This document shows positions 1 through 11,111 of a DNA stretch of 64,000 nt, one piece after another (position 1 is the stretch's first letter; each line of letters starts with the position of its first letter). The DNA is from Agrypnia vestita (Eukaryota; Arthropoda; Insecta; Trichoptera; Phryganeidae). Where the stretch lies: positions 233,281-297,280 of the forward strand of contig JADDOH010000313.1 of assembly GCA_016648135.1 (NCBI GenBank), given 5' to 3'. The notes under the pieces are model-generated. The model had not been told where the DNA came from. It made no database searches and worked only from the letters and a program-made list of their open reading frames with translations. The translations under genes were made by a program, and so were the position numbers.

Positions 1-504
1 TTCGTCTAACGCGTGAAGCGAATTTTAATTGTGACGCATTGAATTAATTAATTATTAATCTTCAGTTTTAACTGCTTTTATATTACATCACCTTGATGAT
101 TAACTTTTAATTTATGTTACGCATTGTGATGTAAATTTTTATATGAGGGGTATAAAAGCAAAGGCAGTAATATCCTACTGAGGTGTTTCTGAGATAAATA
201 CAAAGAAAATTTCTCTGCAATATATGAAACCTACGTCTTATTGGAAATAAGTTTTTAAAACAATTGCCACCTCAGTTTTCCTTTAATATACGTGAATAAC
301 AGTGGCGTGCAGTGGGTATAAACTTAGGTTATGGTGTGACCGACTATATACCTATACTAGCTGCTTGGCCCGGCTTCGCTCGGGACCATAATTTAGTAAA
401 GCATAGAATTGTGCTGACGTCTCTTTTTTGCTAGTTTCGGCATCGGTGTTTGGAACCATCTTCGCTTTATCAAAACATCAACAGATATTTTAGCGCACAA
501 TCAT

Positions 505-2260
505 AACACTCTAGAGAGAACCTTTCAATACTTTCTAGAGCATTCCGAAATCTTATAGAACTTTCCGGAATCTTATAGAACTTTCCCTTTCCAGAATCTT
601 CTAGAGCATGATAATTCTTTCTGGAACCTCTAAACCCACCGGCGCACTCCCCCACTCAGTTTGAAATCTTATAGATCTTTCTGATAGCCTGTAGAACTTT
701 CTCCTTCCTTTTTAGAGTTCTCGAACCCTCTAGAACTTTCCAGAACCTTTTTAACTAACCGTCACACTCCGCAATTTGGTTAGAACCTTATAGAACTTTC
801 TGAAACTTTCTCCATCCAGAACTTTCTAGAGCATTCTGGAACCTTATTTTAATCTTCTGGAACCTTCTAGACTTACCGACTCACTCTGCCACTGAGTTTG
901 GAACCTTTTAGAAAGTTTTTGAATTATGTCTTTTCAGAACCTTCAAAAGCATTCGAGAACCTTCATGAACGTTATGAAACCTTCTAGACCCCCAGACATA
1001 CTCCACCTCACTGTTTGTAACGTTAGAGAACTTTCTTTAGACGAATAAAGAATCTTCTAAAACATTCTCCTTCCAGAATATTCTAAAACTTTTTCAAACG
1101 TTCTGGAACTTTCTACAGTCACCGACATACTCCGCCACTTGGTTTGGAACCTTATAGAACATTCTAAAATCTTCTAGAACATTCTACTTTCAGAATTTTC
1201 TGGAGCTTTATCTAACGTTCTGGAATCTTTTGGTCTCACTGACATACTCCGTACTCAGTTTACAACCTTATAGAACATTTGTGAATACTCTAGAATGTTG
1301 TTTTTCCAAAACTTTCTAAAGCTTTATCGAACGTTCAAGCACCATCTAGATTCACCGGCATACTCCGCCACTCAATTGGAACCTAATAAAACCTTCTTGA
1401 ACATTTTCCTTCCAGAATCTTCTAAAGTATTCGAAAACCATCATGAACGTTCTGGAACCTCTAGACTCATTGACACACTCCGCCACTCAGTTTGTGATCT
1501 TATAGAACTTTCGGAAATCTTCTAGAACCTTTTCCTTCCAGAATTTTCTATAGCTTTATTGAACGTTCTAGAACCATCTAGACTCACCGGCTTGCTCGAC
1601 CACTCAATTTGGAACTTTATAGAACCTTCTTGAACTTTCTGTTTCCAGAAACTTCTAAGGCATTCATTCTAAGGACTTCATGAACGTTCTGGAACCTTCT
1701 GGACACACCGACACACTCCGCTACTTAGTTTGGAACCTTATAGTACTTTCAGTAATCTTCTAGATCATTCTCCTTCTAGAACTTTCTAGAGCTTTACCGA
1801 ACGTTCTGGAACCTTCTAAACTCACACACACTCAAAGACACACTTTGCCATACTGTTTGGAATGTTAGAGCACTTTCAGGAAACTTTTAGAACGTTCTCC
1901 ATCCAGAACATTCTTGAACTTTATCGAACGGTCTGGAACCTTATAGTCACAGACACACTCCGCCGCCAGAACTTTCTAGACCTTTATTGAACGTTCTGGA
2001 ACTTTTTAGCCTCACCTCGTAATTTGGAACCTTATAATTTGGAACTTTCAGGAATCTTCTAGAACACTCCCCTTCCAGAACTTTCCAGAGCTTTACCAGA
2101 CATTCTGAAACATTTTTGACTCACCGGTACACTCCGGCACTTAGTTTGGAAACTTATAGAACTTTCGGGAATATTTTACAACATTCTCCTTCCAGAACTT
2201 TCTAGAATGGATTTTTCCGGAACCTTTTAGACTTACCGTACCTACCGACACAGTCGGCGG
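505..2260. repeat. Tandem array of ~118-bp units rich in heat-shock-element motifs
   Basis: A marker phrase close to ACACTCCGCCACTCAGTTTG recurs about every 108-126 bp near 640, 760, 870, 995, 1112, 1238, 1356, 1468, 1585, 1705, 1830, 1938, 2117 and 2243, giving about 14 diverged units. The rest of each unit is alternating GAA and TTC blocks. Perfect four-block heat-shock elements (GAAnnTTCnnGAAnnTTC) lie at 1682-1699 and 1799-1816, and a three-block TTCTAGAACATTC at 1172-1184. No frame stays open across units, so the array is non-coding. Whether HSF binds it is an inference. Confidence 0.85.
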
Positions 2261-2473
2261 ACCCATTCTGAAACAATCTGAAGCATTTGCGCCCTTCCCA
2301 ACACAAAACAACGTGCTAGAAAGCACATTTTCATCACTCACTCCCACCCACGCTTAGCCACCCCCACCAAACTGGGACATTTTCGATGTGACACCAAGGG
2401 CTATCTACCACCATAACCACCAGGGGGTGGTAGTGTCTGGTTGTGGAGAAAACTTGGCGGATAGGGAAACACG

Positions 2474-2477
<4 letters not shown>

Positions 2478-2518
<41 letters not shown>

Positions 2519-2532
2519 TATATATATATATA
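2478..2532. repeat. AT dinucleotide microsatellite
   Basis: An almost pure (AT)n run with one interruption (ATAGTATAT). Open frames crossing it are artefacts of the repeat. Confidence 0.9.
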
Positions 2533-3630
2533 CGCATATACCTATAAGGGTATATACATTTAAAAAAAAATTAGCTATATATAATGAACTATTTTGAGTA
2601 GCTTCAATCCACAAAAATAACTGCACTATAAAAGAAGTATTGTAAAAAGTATTTCCTAAATAAATCAATATTTTATATAGGTATAGCTAATACGGCGAAA
2701 AATTTCAATATACATATTTCGAAGACGATTTATATATAATTAAATCAGGAACAATACCAATTTCAGATATACGTTTCTTTTCACAAAAATAAATCAAATT
2801 TTATGATATCATTATGATATGACAGACATGGTATTTGTCGTATTCGTATTTACATTTACCAAAAGACATAAAATTGACACCGAAAGTTTTGGGTGGAATT
2901 TGTAAAAAATAACATTTCTGCATGACGTGCGCCTGGCATAGGACCTTTCGAAGAAGGACGCTACTGCACAAAACTCGCAGCATTAAAAATACACGGTTTT
3001 TTTCTCGACTTCACTATATCTGTGGAACAAATTGGTTGGCGAAATAAATGAAGAATTGACATGAAGTTAAGCACAGAAAAGTCGGAAATAAAACTTCTAG
3101 CCGTAGGACGAATTACGGCTAGTATTTTAAATTAACTTTTTCATGATAAGGATTATTTAATTAATATTTGTTTCTCAGAATCTTTACTAATTAATGCACA
3201 GCTTTTTTGCTTGTATGCGCTGCACGCCACTGGAGAATAATAAATGATTACCTTTTAATATGGATATTGCTGCGTTTGCCACCAAATAGTGGTCATTGCT
3301 GCTTTTGCTATTTACATAATTGGATATTACTATCCTTGCTATTGTTTTAGTCTAATACGCGACATCAACCCTCACTTTAGTATGAAGCGGCCATTTTGTT
3401 TTGTGACATATCCTTGGGAGTTGATTGGTTGAAGAGGATATTACTGCCGTTGTTTTTTACACTACGAGAATATTGCTGTCTTTGCTTTTAGTACTGATTT
3501 GAAGAAAGGGATAGAGCTATATTTCCTATAAAATCTTGAATTCAGCACTCTAAATAACACTAAATTAGTAATCCTCGTTAATGCATTTAAAACACTTTTT
3601 TTGCATATTGCTGCCTCTGCTTTTATACCC

Positions 3631-4550
3631 TTATATACGTAATATAGGTACTATAAAAAATCAGTGAAATACCATCTTTAGCAAAATATTATACTAACTG
3701 ATCGTTTTAGAACTGAGCTTATTGATCACTCGTTGAAATACTCTATAACATTACCATAATACCAGAATTCAAAGAGTAGATACATCGGTAGGTAATTCTC
3801 TCTTTAAACATTTATTTTGAGGATTTTTCAGTTTCATTCGTAGTCCAAACATTATTGTATTAAATATGTGTATTCAAATATGTTTAAAAGATTAAATTTA
3901 GGTATAATACTATCACCATAAGACATGTTGAAATATAATTACATATATTCTGGTGAAACTAACTCTTGTCGAAAAACAAAAGTATCTATTTCCTGATACA
4001 TGTTTTATTTATTTTGAGAAAAGATATTGATTAAATTCTTTTTGTTATTTATGATATTATTGTTGGTTTATTATAATACCCATAACTATTTCTAAAGATT
4101 CTAAGTTATAGAATTTAAAACACACATTGTTTACATTTAAAAATTTACGCGTAAAAAGTCATTTTCCAAAAGTTGTCCCGAAATTTCTCTGAAACCAAGA
4201 TTATTTAATCATCTGAAATTCACAAATCTTCAGCTGTTTGCCTGTATAAAAAGCAGTACAATCTTTACAACTAACCTAATAAACGCTGGAATTGTCAAAT
4301 TCGTCACAAAGGAATGCACATTTCAGGTATAAAATGGAAGTAATGGATAATGAAAAAGTGTATTAATTTAAAAATAAATTGTTTAACATATATTAACGAT
4401 GATTATCTAGTCAATTTGAATTTAATCATACACGAAAAAATATGTTTTTTAAATGCCCGTGGAATTTTTTTCTCAAGAACATTCTGCATCTATATTATTC
4501 ATCATAGAATATTTGAAACAGATTTTTTGTAATTTACGCCACTTACATAA
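3631..4550. other. AT-rich stretch with nothing recognised
   Basis: I see no coding exon, structural RNA or repeat family. The short frame at 4350-4532 has no coding character. Confidence 0.5.
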
Positions 4551-4699
4551 CTTCACTTGATTATTTTTTCGAATCGATCGATTTTCAATTTTCTGATACT
4601 TGGATGCGCTCGGTTTATTACTTGCATATTCAAAACCGCGAAAGAAGAATCCGTGTTGATGGAGTTAATATTGTAGAGCGATCGTTCATTTTGATCCAC

Positions 4700-4760
4700 C
4701 GTTCACTTTCGTGAAATAGCGCGAAATCTAGTTATTTTCCCGCCAAATGCTCGCCGCATA
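4700..4760. promoter_or_regulatory. Paired E2F-type sites (promoter candidate)
   Basis: Two canonical E2F sequences lie 16 bases apart start to start: GCGCGAAA at 4719-4726 (TTTCGCGC on the other strand) and the near-palindromic TTTTCCCGCCAAAT at 4735-4748. The surrounding DNA is less AT-rich than its neighbourhood. Known biology: such pairs mark cell-cycle promoters. A possible first coding exon starts 180 bp downstream (ATG at 4930, GTAAGC donor at 4944). Promoter activity is inferred. Confidence 0.4.
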
Positions 4761-5019
4761 GAAAATGACGAAACTTTCATTAGCCAATACACTGTGTCCG
4801 CGAGCATGAACAGTTTCTCAACGGTGGTGGTGAAAAGTCTACACGTCTAGACAGATATTTTTTGAAGATACGAGCGTATACCTATATTCATAATCAATTC
4901 TTTAGTACCATCTACAAGCTATTTTAACAATGAAGAGCGCCATGTAAGCATTCGTTTTGCGTTAAATATTAAACTCTACTACATTTTTAGTTACCTATGA
5001 ATTTTTACCTATTCTTTGG

Positions 5020-5379
5020 TCGATAGAGTGAGGAATGAACAAATCAGAAGTGAATGTAATGCTGGCTGTAGTGTGGTAGGTAGAATAAAGAAAGGAGTGC
5101 TGAGATGGTTTGGTTATGTAGAACGTGTGAGCAAGGAAAGGATGGTTAAGAAAATATATTGAAGGTAACACGAATACAGGGCGTCCGCGAAAGACCTGGC
5201 ATGATCAGATTCTACAAGCATTGGAGGATGGCCCTGTTAAAAGCCGCAACAACCGTAGAACTTGTATGAGAAGATATAAATATGAATGTAGCCGAAGCAA
5301 AAGTGGTGTGTCAAGGTAGAAGAATATGGCGTTCTCTGCCTACCCCTTCGAGGAAGCGGCGTGATGGTTAGTTAGTTAA
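5020..5379 (+). mobile_element. 5'-truncated LINE-A, reverse transcriptase tail
   Basis: A degenerate C-terminal end of a non-LTR retrotransposon polymerase. Readable blocks are DRVRNEQIRSECN, then GVLRWFGYVERVSKERMVKK. A stop and frameshifts follow, after which the conserved tail (GRPRK.W.DQI, ALEDGPVKS, NVAEAK, SAYP) is still recognisable at the DNA level. It ends in GTTAGTTAGTTA at about 5367-5379, the 3' tail shared by the other LINE-A copies. It is truncated at the 5' end, as is usual for target-primed insertion, and is not functional. Confidence 0.8.
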
Positions 5380-6077
5380 GATGCGATTGTCAGACAACAT
5401 CAAGCAGGTTGTCAAGTAAAATAATTTTTTAATTTTTGATTGAATAAATAATTTTTTCAGTGATGTATTTACTATCTAAATGAAGTTATAAGTAACGAAA
5501 TATTCAGATAATCAATGAAAATTAATTAAGTATCAGTGTTTACAAACACATCGGTGTTCGATGTCTACAATGCCTTTAGTAAAGGAATTAATTTCTCCAG
5601 TGCCTTCTTATCCGAACGGTCTGGTCTGACAAGAGTTTTGCTCTGCCGCGAACGTAATCTCACAATTTTCATGTTTCGACTAAAATTACACCAAATAAGT
5701 AAGTACTAATGCTGTATTTAAAGCTTATAGAATTTTTTTTATTCCATATGCACCTATTAATTTCTTCTCCCACACGGTCTTGATGTAAAATTATGACAAA
5801 AATTTCATTGTCGCTGTGGACCATAGATCATAATCGACATAAGAAATATTGAGAAAAAAATGCAAACGTTGATATTGCATGTGCTATTGTTGATGTTGAT
5901 ATTGCATATTATGGAGATCCATAAGTATTGATATTAGGTCATGGTTGCTTGTACATTTTAGACTCATAAAGGTGGCGGTTCGCGCCGCGACCGAGACAGG
6001 AGACCGCAAGACGGTCTCCGCCCAGGACCAGTAGTGTCGCGCGTCTCGTTCGAAAACTACTTTGTTTATTGTAATAA

Positions 6078-6233
6078 AAGACTGCGTTTTCTAACGAAGA
6101 CTGTGAAAAGCTGATTGAACTGATCAGACAGTACCCTCCGATATATAACGCACAACTAGACACACACACAACATACATTTTGAGCAACGAATTCGACCGG
6201 AAAAATTTCCATGATATAGCGAACTTATCTTAG
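6078..6233 (+). pseudogene. Harbinger accessory (MADF/Myb-like) ORF remnant
   Basis: This 51-codon open frame has no ATG. It reads NEDCEKLIELIRQYPPIYNA near its start, which resembles the first helix of MADF/Myb-SANT DNA-binding domains (..LIELVRQYPxLYN..). Harbinger elements carry such a second protein, which helps import and DNA binding of the transposase. The frame loses similarity after about residue 30, where the internal deletion probably lies. It is not functional. The assignment rests on motif recognition and on its position opposite the transposase remnant. Confidence 0.6.
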
Positions 6234-6483
6234 AGTTAGTGCCAATTTTTCTTGCAATCAATGCAAATGTAAGCATCGTCTTTTTCAGTAAATTTAATAC
6301 GTAATCAAACTGTGTTTTATTTAGCCGAAAATACGTCCTGAACATATTGTCATAAAACAATAGATGATTCTTCACTAATAACGATAATGATCCTTCCTGG
6401 CCTCTAGTTGAATATAATTCGTTAATAGGAAACCTTTTCTTGGATTTGTAATAGAAAATCATCGTCTTCTTCTTTCTTCCCAA
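6124..6483 (-). pseudogene. Harbinger transposase N-terminal fragment (HARBI1-like)
   Basis: The frame of 119 codons starts with a basic stretch (MGRKKK). It then carries KSKKRFPINELYSTRGQEGS and FRTYFRLNKTQFDYVLNLL, matching the HARBI1-type N-terminal pattern (HPINxxRxxxGEF.. then YFRMxxxxFxYLL). The DDE catalytic residues of the family lie further downstream and are absent. Similarity stops around residue 80, and the rest reads through the deletion junction into antisense of the MADF remnant. It is a dead fragment. Confidence 0.65.
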
Positions 6484-6749
6484 TAGTAACTCTTCTTAAC
6501 TTTACATTGCAGTGTAAATTAATGACATTACAACACAACAGACTCTACGATACTGAATGAATGGTAGCTTTGATTGCGGTCTCAGTCTCGACCCACAGTA
6601 CATTATAAAGAGACCGAGACACTTGTCGCGGTCTCGCGTCTCTGTCGTCGGTCGCGGTCTCCTGTCTCGGTCGCGGCTTGTACCGCCACCTTAAAATAGT
6701 CGGGAATCTACCGGCCAAGTTTCTGCTGCTATCTCTGGTCACCCTGTAT

Positions 6750-8930
6750 CTGTTCTGATTCCCAATTAATGGGAAGCTGGGAGGAAGGAAAGTTTAATCA
6801 ACAATTATTTGATTGCGACGCGTGCACAGATTACTCACCACAGTTAACAACGATGTATTGTAATAAAAAAACCGGTTTTACAGTAATCGCCATCGCACGA
6901 AATCCGTGTAAGTATGTATTGTAAATGCACACTTCATTGGCGGGATTAAACGAATTAATTAACGCATCTAATTCAATTATCATCGGCCAGACATAATAAT
7001 TCGTTTGCCCCAAATTGTTTATCGCTCGCACTAGCTGATGACCCCGATACGACAGTGGCGGAGGACTCACGTTGATATCGGCGGGTCACGGGTTCGGTCA
7101 CCGCGCGGAGCAAACACCTCAATACGTTTTTATTTCATTTTAGATTTACGTTGCATTCATTAAATATACATTTGTACGATACGGACGCGGTCGGCGTACA
7201 ACGCCATCTCACATGTGCATTTTATGTAGAAACTTGTTCTATCTCGAGAACCATTATTGATGACTAATGAATTATGACTGGTCCGATAAGCGTAGCCGAT
7301 AATTTACGTATTTAAAAAGTATTAAAAATTTATTATCAACAATCAGATATGTACGGACATTGTCTGAAATGAAAACAAATATTGCAACATCTAATAAAAC
7401 AACGGCATGAGTAGATTGTTCAGTTTATAATATTTATATTTTAAATATTCACTGATAGATAGGTACCTAAATTCAACACATGGAATTGTTATAAACATTG
7501 TACATTGATTTGCTTACAATATTTGATTACGTCTATCATCACACTTGTGATTTAAATTTTTTTTTTTATAATTTTGTACTTTTAAAAAATTAATTAAAAT
7601 AAATAAAGATATCTTTATTTTTATTTTTACATAAATATACAGATTATCAACTGGTGATTGCCGGCCCTGATAGATAGATGTAATTTACCCTTAATAACAA
7701 TGTATTTACTTTATATTACAATTAAGTGAATAACAGATTACCGAATACGCTTTTTACGGTTTAGAAATTTAAAACACTGTAAAAAAAATTCATTCGTGTA
7801 CTCATCTACACGCGGTAGAAGATATACGTAAAAATTAAAATAAAGACAAGAGAATATATATATATATATATATTAATGACGCTTGTGCGTGTGGTAGGCC
7901 CATTAAAGTAATGAATTGTAAAAATTTACACTGGTCGTTATCAATTATTTTATTGAGTTACATGAAAATAATTAACACAGAAATATAAATATGTATTTAT
8001 AATAATGGAGCACTCGTAAACTCGCATGTAAACAAAATCTGACAGCTGACGAGACTTTAATATGGCGTCGTTAGTTCTGGTATTGCATTTTCGCTACATG
8101 CTGCGTGCGCAAAAATGTATCCTAAGTTGCACCAAAAGAAGTATAAGTTCAATAAAATTATACGTTTTGTGTCATTCAAGGTAGGTCCACCTCATGTATA
8201 ATCACGCGACACGCGACAGTCCTCGATATAAGTGAATAGACATTGCGAATTTGACTTACGGTGAACATGTATTGCACGTTCGAACTTCTATATAATTATG
8301 TACATATAATACAATATCGCTTTTAAGCTGAATTTAAAATAATACTAGTAAATATTTTATATAGGGCCATTTACGTTACAAGGGCGCCTTACAATTTTTT
8401 TTTTAAATTTCTATAAATTTTTTTAGGTTTATTCTTGGCCGTCTTTTGAATAAAATTTCTGATGCGCCGTTTTATATTAAAGAACTCAGATGAACGAGGC
8501 ATAAAAGCAAAACTAACAATCCATATATTTTTTTTGTAGTTTAAAAATTTTAATTACCATTTAACAAAAAAAAAACAACATACAAAATTATGTTTTTTTT
8601 TTTACAAGTATGTGGATCACAATTCAAAATACACAAGAGCCGACCACAATCGCCGCACTCCCATTGGCTGCAAGCAGAAATCGAAAGTGGAGTGAGATTA
8701 TTCTGTAAACAAACCTTGAATACGATTTGACCTTCGGATTAATTCTATTGCGTTTAGTTTAGAACGAGACGTACATACGTAGGTACTCGGATGTAGATAT
8801 GTATGAAAATAAATCTTCCGAATGTTTTTTTTTATTTAAGTCGCAATTTTTTTCAATAATATTACTTTGTTGAATCTTTTTTTATTATTCATTTATTAAA
8901 TTACTAAAAATTATATTAATATAATTAACA
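6750..8930. other. AT-rich region, no gene recognised
   Basis: It contains a (TA)n run near 7857-7872, the lone phrase GCCGGCCCTG at about 7663-7672 that resembles a hAT-type end, and a stretch at 8085-8160 related to 39575-39670. A GC-richer patch at 7050-7115 and a CCAAT-like segment at 8660 have no further support. I see no exons. Confidence 0.5.
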
Positions 8931-9290
8931 AGAATATATATTTATTACACCACATATTTGTTTAATGTTTCGGGGCCAATGGTCCCTTCATCGGGATATA
9001 ACGTTTACTAAAAATTAAAAATCGGTAATAAATATTAGAAATTAAATGTATGGGAGATGAATAAATAATTAAGTAGGTAATAATGAAATATGGAAACAAA
9101 TTTAATACTTATGTAATAATTTTTATTTTGCTAATGTCTATACTTTGATTTTTTATTATATCCTGAAGAAGGGTCCATTGGCCCGAAACATGGTGGTCGT
9201 ATTTTCAAAAAATTCGTGGTGTAAACAAAGTATTTCTTCAAAAACAGCAAAATAATTTTGTGGTGACATTATTAATATAATTGATAAAGA
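8930..9290. mobile_element. Penelope-like repeat with inverted hammerhead cores
   Basis: On the minus strand, 8967-8994 reads CCGATGA, a GGG..CCC hairpin, then GAAAC. On the plus strand, 9163-9198 reads CTGAAGA, a GGGTC/GGCCC hairpin, GAAAC, then GTC. These are the ordered conserved blocks of a hammerhead ribozyme. The minus copy carries a U-to-C change in the core. The same DNA family, in the same order and with the phrase ATGGGAG.TGAATAA, occurs at 21434-21700. Known biology: Penelope-like retroelements carry hammerheads in their terminal repeats. No Penelope polymerase is present here. Confidence 0.55.
9163..9198 (+). ncRNA. Hammerhead-ribozyme-like motif
   Basis: Core CTGAAGA (9163-9169), one extra A, stem II GGGTC/GGCCC with a CATT loop, GAAAC (9185-9189), a two-pair stem III, and a GTC cleavage triplet (9196-9198). 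Stem I pairing is weak. The invariant bases are intact, but self-cleavage is unproven. Confidence 0.45.
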
Positions 9291-10157
9291 TCGGAGGTGC
9301 TAATTCTTAGGGAATATCATCGGAAGGGGATGGAAGTAAATATATTCAATAGTGGGTTGTGAACAAATTTTGTCTGGTTATTTATTATATTTGAATTAAT
9401 ATATTGACACTTTTCATAATTTTAAGTATTTCTAGATTTTTATCTGTGGGATCTTATAACTAGTAAGTAAAAATTTTAAACTTGTTTGAATATTAAATGA
9501 ATGGCCATATTCTATTCAATGTTTTGCAAAATCTGACTCAACATTGCTAGTTAAAGCTTTGATAAGTTCTTTAAGCCTAATTTCAAAGTTTCTTTTTGTT
9601 TTACCAATACAGAAATGATCACAATCGTTACAACTAAGCTTATATACTCATGGTTTCATGATAGGATAATCGTTGTCTTTGTTATTAAATTTTAACATGC
9701 GAACATTATGTAAAATTTTAGGAAAAACGAGAATCGCTAATAAGTTTCAAAACGCTTTCAAAAGCTTTCAAATGCAAATAAAATTTCTTTTTTTTTGTGA
9801 CCTTTTTTCACACAATTTTAATTTTAAATTACTTAATTTTCAGTACTTCGAATTTTTCAGTGGGGGGGGATTCTCCCTGTGTTATGTGTCAGTTTTCTTT
9901 CAGTCTTCGTGTGACACAAAAGGAAATTGGGATATTATGTAGGTTTAAGATTAATTTTTATTATTTATACTTTGCGATAAAGTCTTGTGAAATTGGGTTA
10001 TCATCAAACTCGTAATTTCTGCAATCTTATCGTAGACTTGTTGTTTGATTGTATTAAATTATTTGTTTAAAATGCGGAATTTCTTGTACCTGTGTTGTTG
10101 GAATTTGTTTTTGTTGTTATATTATCAAAATGTCTCTCTCTTTGTCTGTAACATGTA
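9291..10157. other. AT-rich stretch without recognised gene
   Basis: Short frames near 9673-10015 are low-complexity and overlapping. None shows coding character. Confidence 0.45.
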
Positions 10158-10284
10158 CAGGATTATTTGGGAAACATTAATTACCTCGCAGGACTATATT
10201 CCTGCCTCGATTATAAGTGGAAAATGTTCAAGTAGTCGTGACTTAATATCGATAGTTATGGAGTTATCCAATATCAAAGTTTGC
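10158..10284 (+). mobile_element. Left arm of foldback MITE family P
   Basis: It begins CAGGATTATTTGGGAAACAT after TA and follows the left arm of the 13509 and 42005 copies (CCTCGCAGGACTATATTCCT and on to CAATATCAAAGTTTGC), then ends abruptly. The other arm is absent. Confidence 0.75.
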
Positions 10285-10659
10285 TATACTCGTATCATAA
10301 AAAAATCGCCAAGGATTTTGAACTTCACGCTCTTGTGTAGGTACAGTGTCATATCAGAATATTTATAAAAATACAAAAGTCAATATTGCCATCATTATGG
10401 CGGCAAGATTAGTTCCAACACTATCAAATTTGAATATGTTTCGATTGACGTAACGTTTGATCAAAATATTTTCAAACACAAAATATATATTTAATTAGTT
10501 AATGATACAATTTTATCATTAACTAATAATAAGCTTGAATATATGTATATATATGCACTTTTATAATGAATGATTTTGATTTTATTACACACTCATGTAC
10601 TGGTAACGCTCTTAGTTCTGGGTTGTTCAAAACATTTATTTAAACAATGTTTCTGACGC

Positions 10660-10790
10660 ACTGTTCCGTATTACGGAGGGTAGAGTTTCGCGCCATTGAG
10701 TTTCGGAAGGGCCCGCGGCCATATCCGCTCGCCCTGCGAGTTTTTCCCGCCGGCCCTGGCAAAGGACATTGAACCCGTGAATAAGCATTT
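10660..10790. other. GC-rich patch of unknown nature
   Basis: About 130 bp are clearly GC-richer than the surroundings (GGGCCCGCGGCC, CCCGCCGGCCCTGG). I see no splice sites or frame that would make it an exon. It may be a transposon end, since GCCGGCCCTG also occurs near 7663 and GCCGGC near 14703. Confidence 0.3.
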
Positions 10791-11111
10791 ATGTATTCTA
10801 GACCAAATGAGTCTGCAACAAAATGAAGGTGCCCCGTTTCATTTTATTGCTAAGTAATTGTGCTTAGGTCAACAAATTTTGACGGACAATTCAGAAACCT
10901 ACGTGTAAATCTACGCCGTGACCTTAACCCTGAACCCATGACGAGTTGATTGACGCGGCTTTGACGTAAAATAAGACGTCACGATAATTTGGTGACAGAA
11001 CATTTGACATGTGTAAAAAAAACAGTGACAATCACGAATGACTTTACAATTATTATTTTTGCTAATCTGATTAATAAATAATCATCGATTTAATCTGGCA
11101 CGTTTATTATA

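Larger units (their letters stand above)
300..3232. mobile_element. hAT-like non-autonomous element carrying a tandem-repeat array
   Basis: The left end starts CAGTGGCGTGCAGTG and the right end, reverse complemented, starts CAGTGGCGTGCAGCG, so 13 terminal bases match exactly. The flanking octamers are GTGAATAA and GAGAATAA, matching at 7 of 8 positions, as expected for an aged hAT target duplication. The interior holds no transposase. It holds a fragment near 357 resembling a common insect repeat (CTAGCTG..GGCTTCGCTCG), a long ~118-bp tandem array, an AT microsatellite at 2478-2532, and unremarkable AT-rich DNA. A 235-bp element at 11590-11824 has related ends (CAGGGG.GTGCAGTG). Confidence 0.6.
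147..3630. mobile_element. Outer inverted-repeat DNA element split by a hAT-like insertion
   Basis: Inverted terminal sequences are visible. The left end reads GGGTATAAAAGCAAAGGCAG and the right end, reverse complemented, reads GGGTATAAAAGCAGAGGCAG. Flanks are TTATATGA on the left and TTATATAC on the right, matching at 6 of 8 bases, which would fit a hAT-type 8-bp duplication. Related sub-terminal copies of the motif (ATATTGCTG..TTTGC) recur near 3263, 3288 and 3470. Without the inner element (300-3232) it would be only about 550 bp, so it is non-autonomous. No transposase is seen. The family is inferred from structure only. Confidence 0.45.
5970..6691. mobile_element. PIF/Harbinger element, internally deleted, TAA target duplication
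   Basis: The ends are perfect inverted repeats, AGGTGGCGGT and ACCGCCACCT, flanked on both sides by TAA, the usual PIF/Harbinger 3-bp target site (5967-5969 and 6692-6694). A GC-rich sub-terminal region follows at each end with the shared phrase GCGACCGAGACAGGAGACCG. Inside are remnants of the two genes typical of the superfamily, in opposite orientations: a MADF-like start on + (6078-6233) and a transposase N-terminus on - (6483 downwards). At 722 bp it is a deletion derivative. Confidence 0.85.
5826..6749. mobile_element. Right arm of foldback MITE family P, split by a Harbinger insertion
   Basis: It matches the right arm of the intact copy at 17810-18333: the phrases AATCGACATAAG, TATTGCAT, GATATTAGG, TGCTTG.ACATTTTAGA and the end AGTTTCTGCTGCTA..TCTGGT can be followed in order. 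The element ends at 6749 before TA. Its left arm is missing. A Harbinger-type element occupies 5970-6691 within it. Confidence 0.75.

Noticed and set aside
2334..2668. Frames rich in Tyr-Ile
   Set aside because: They translate the AT microsatellite.
6545..6742. 65-codon basic frame on the minus strand
   Set aside because: It lies in the GC-rich sub-terminal repeat of the Harbinger element; the composition explains the open frame.
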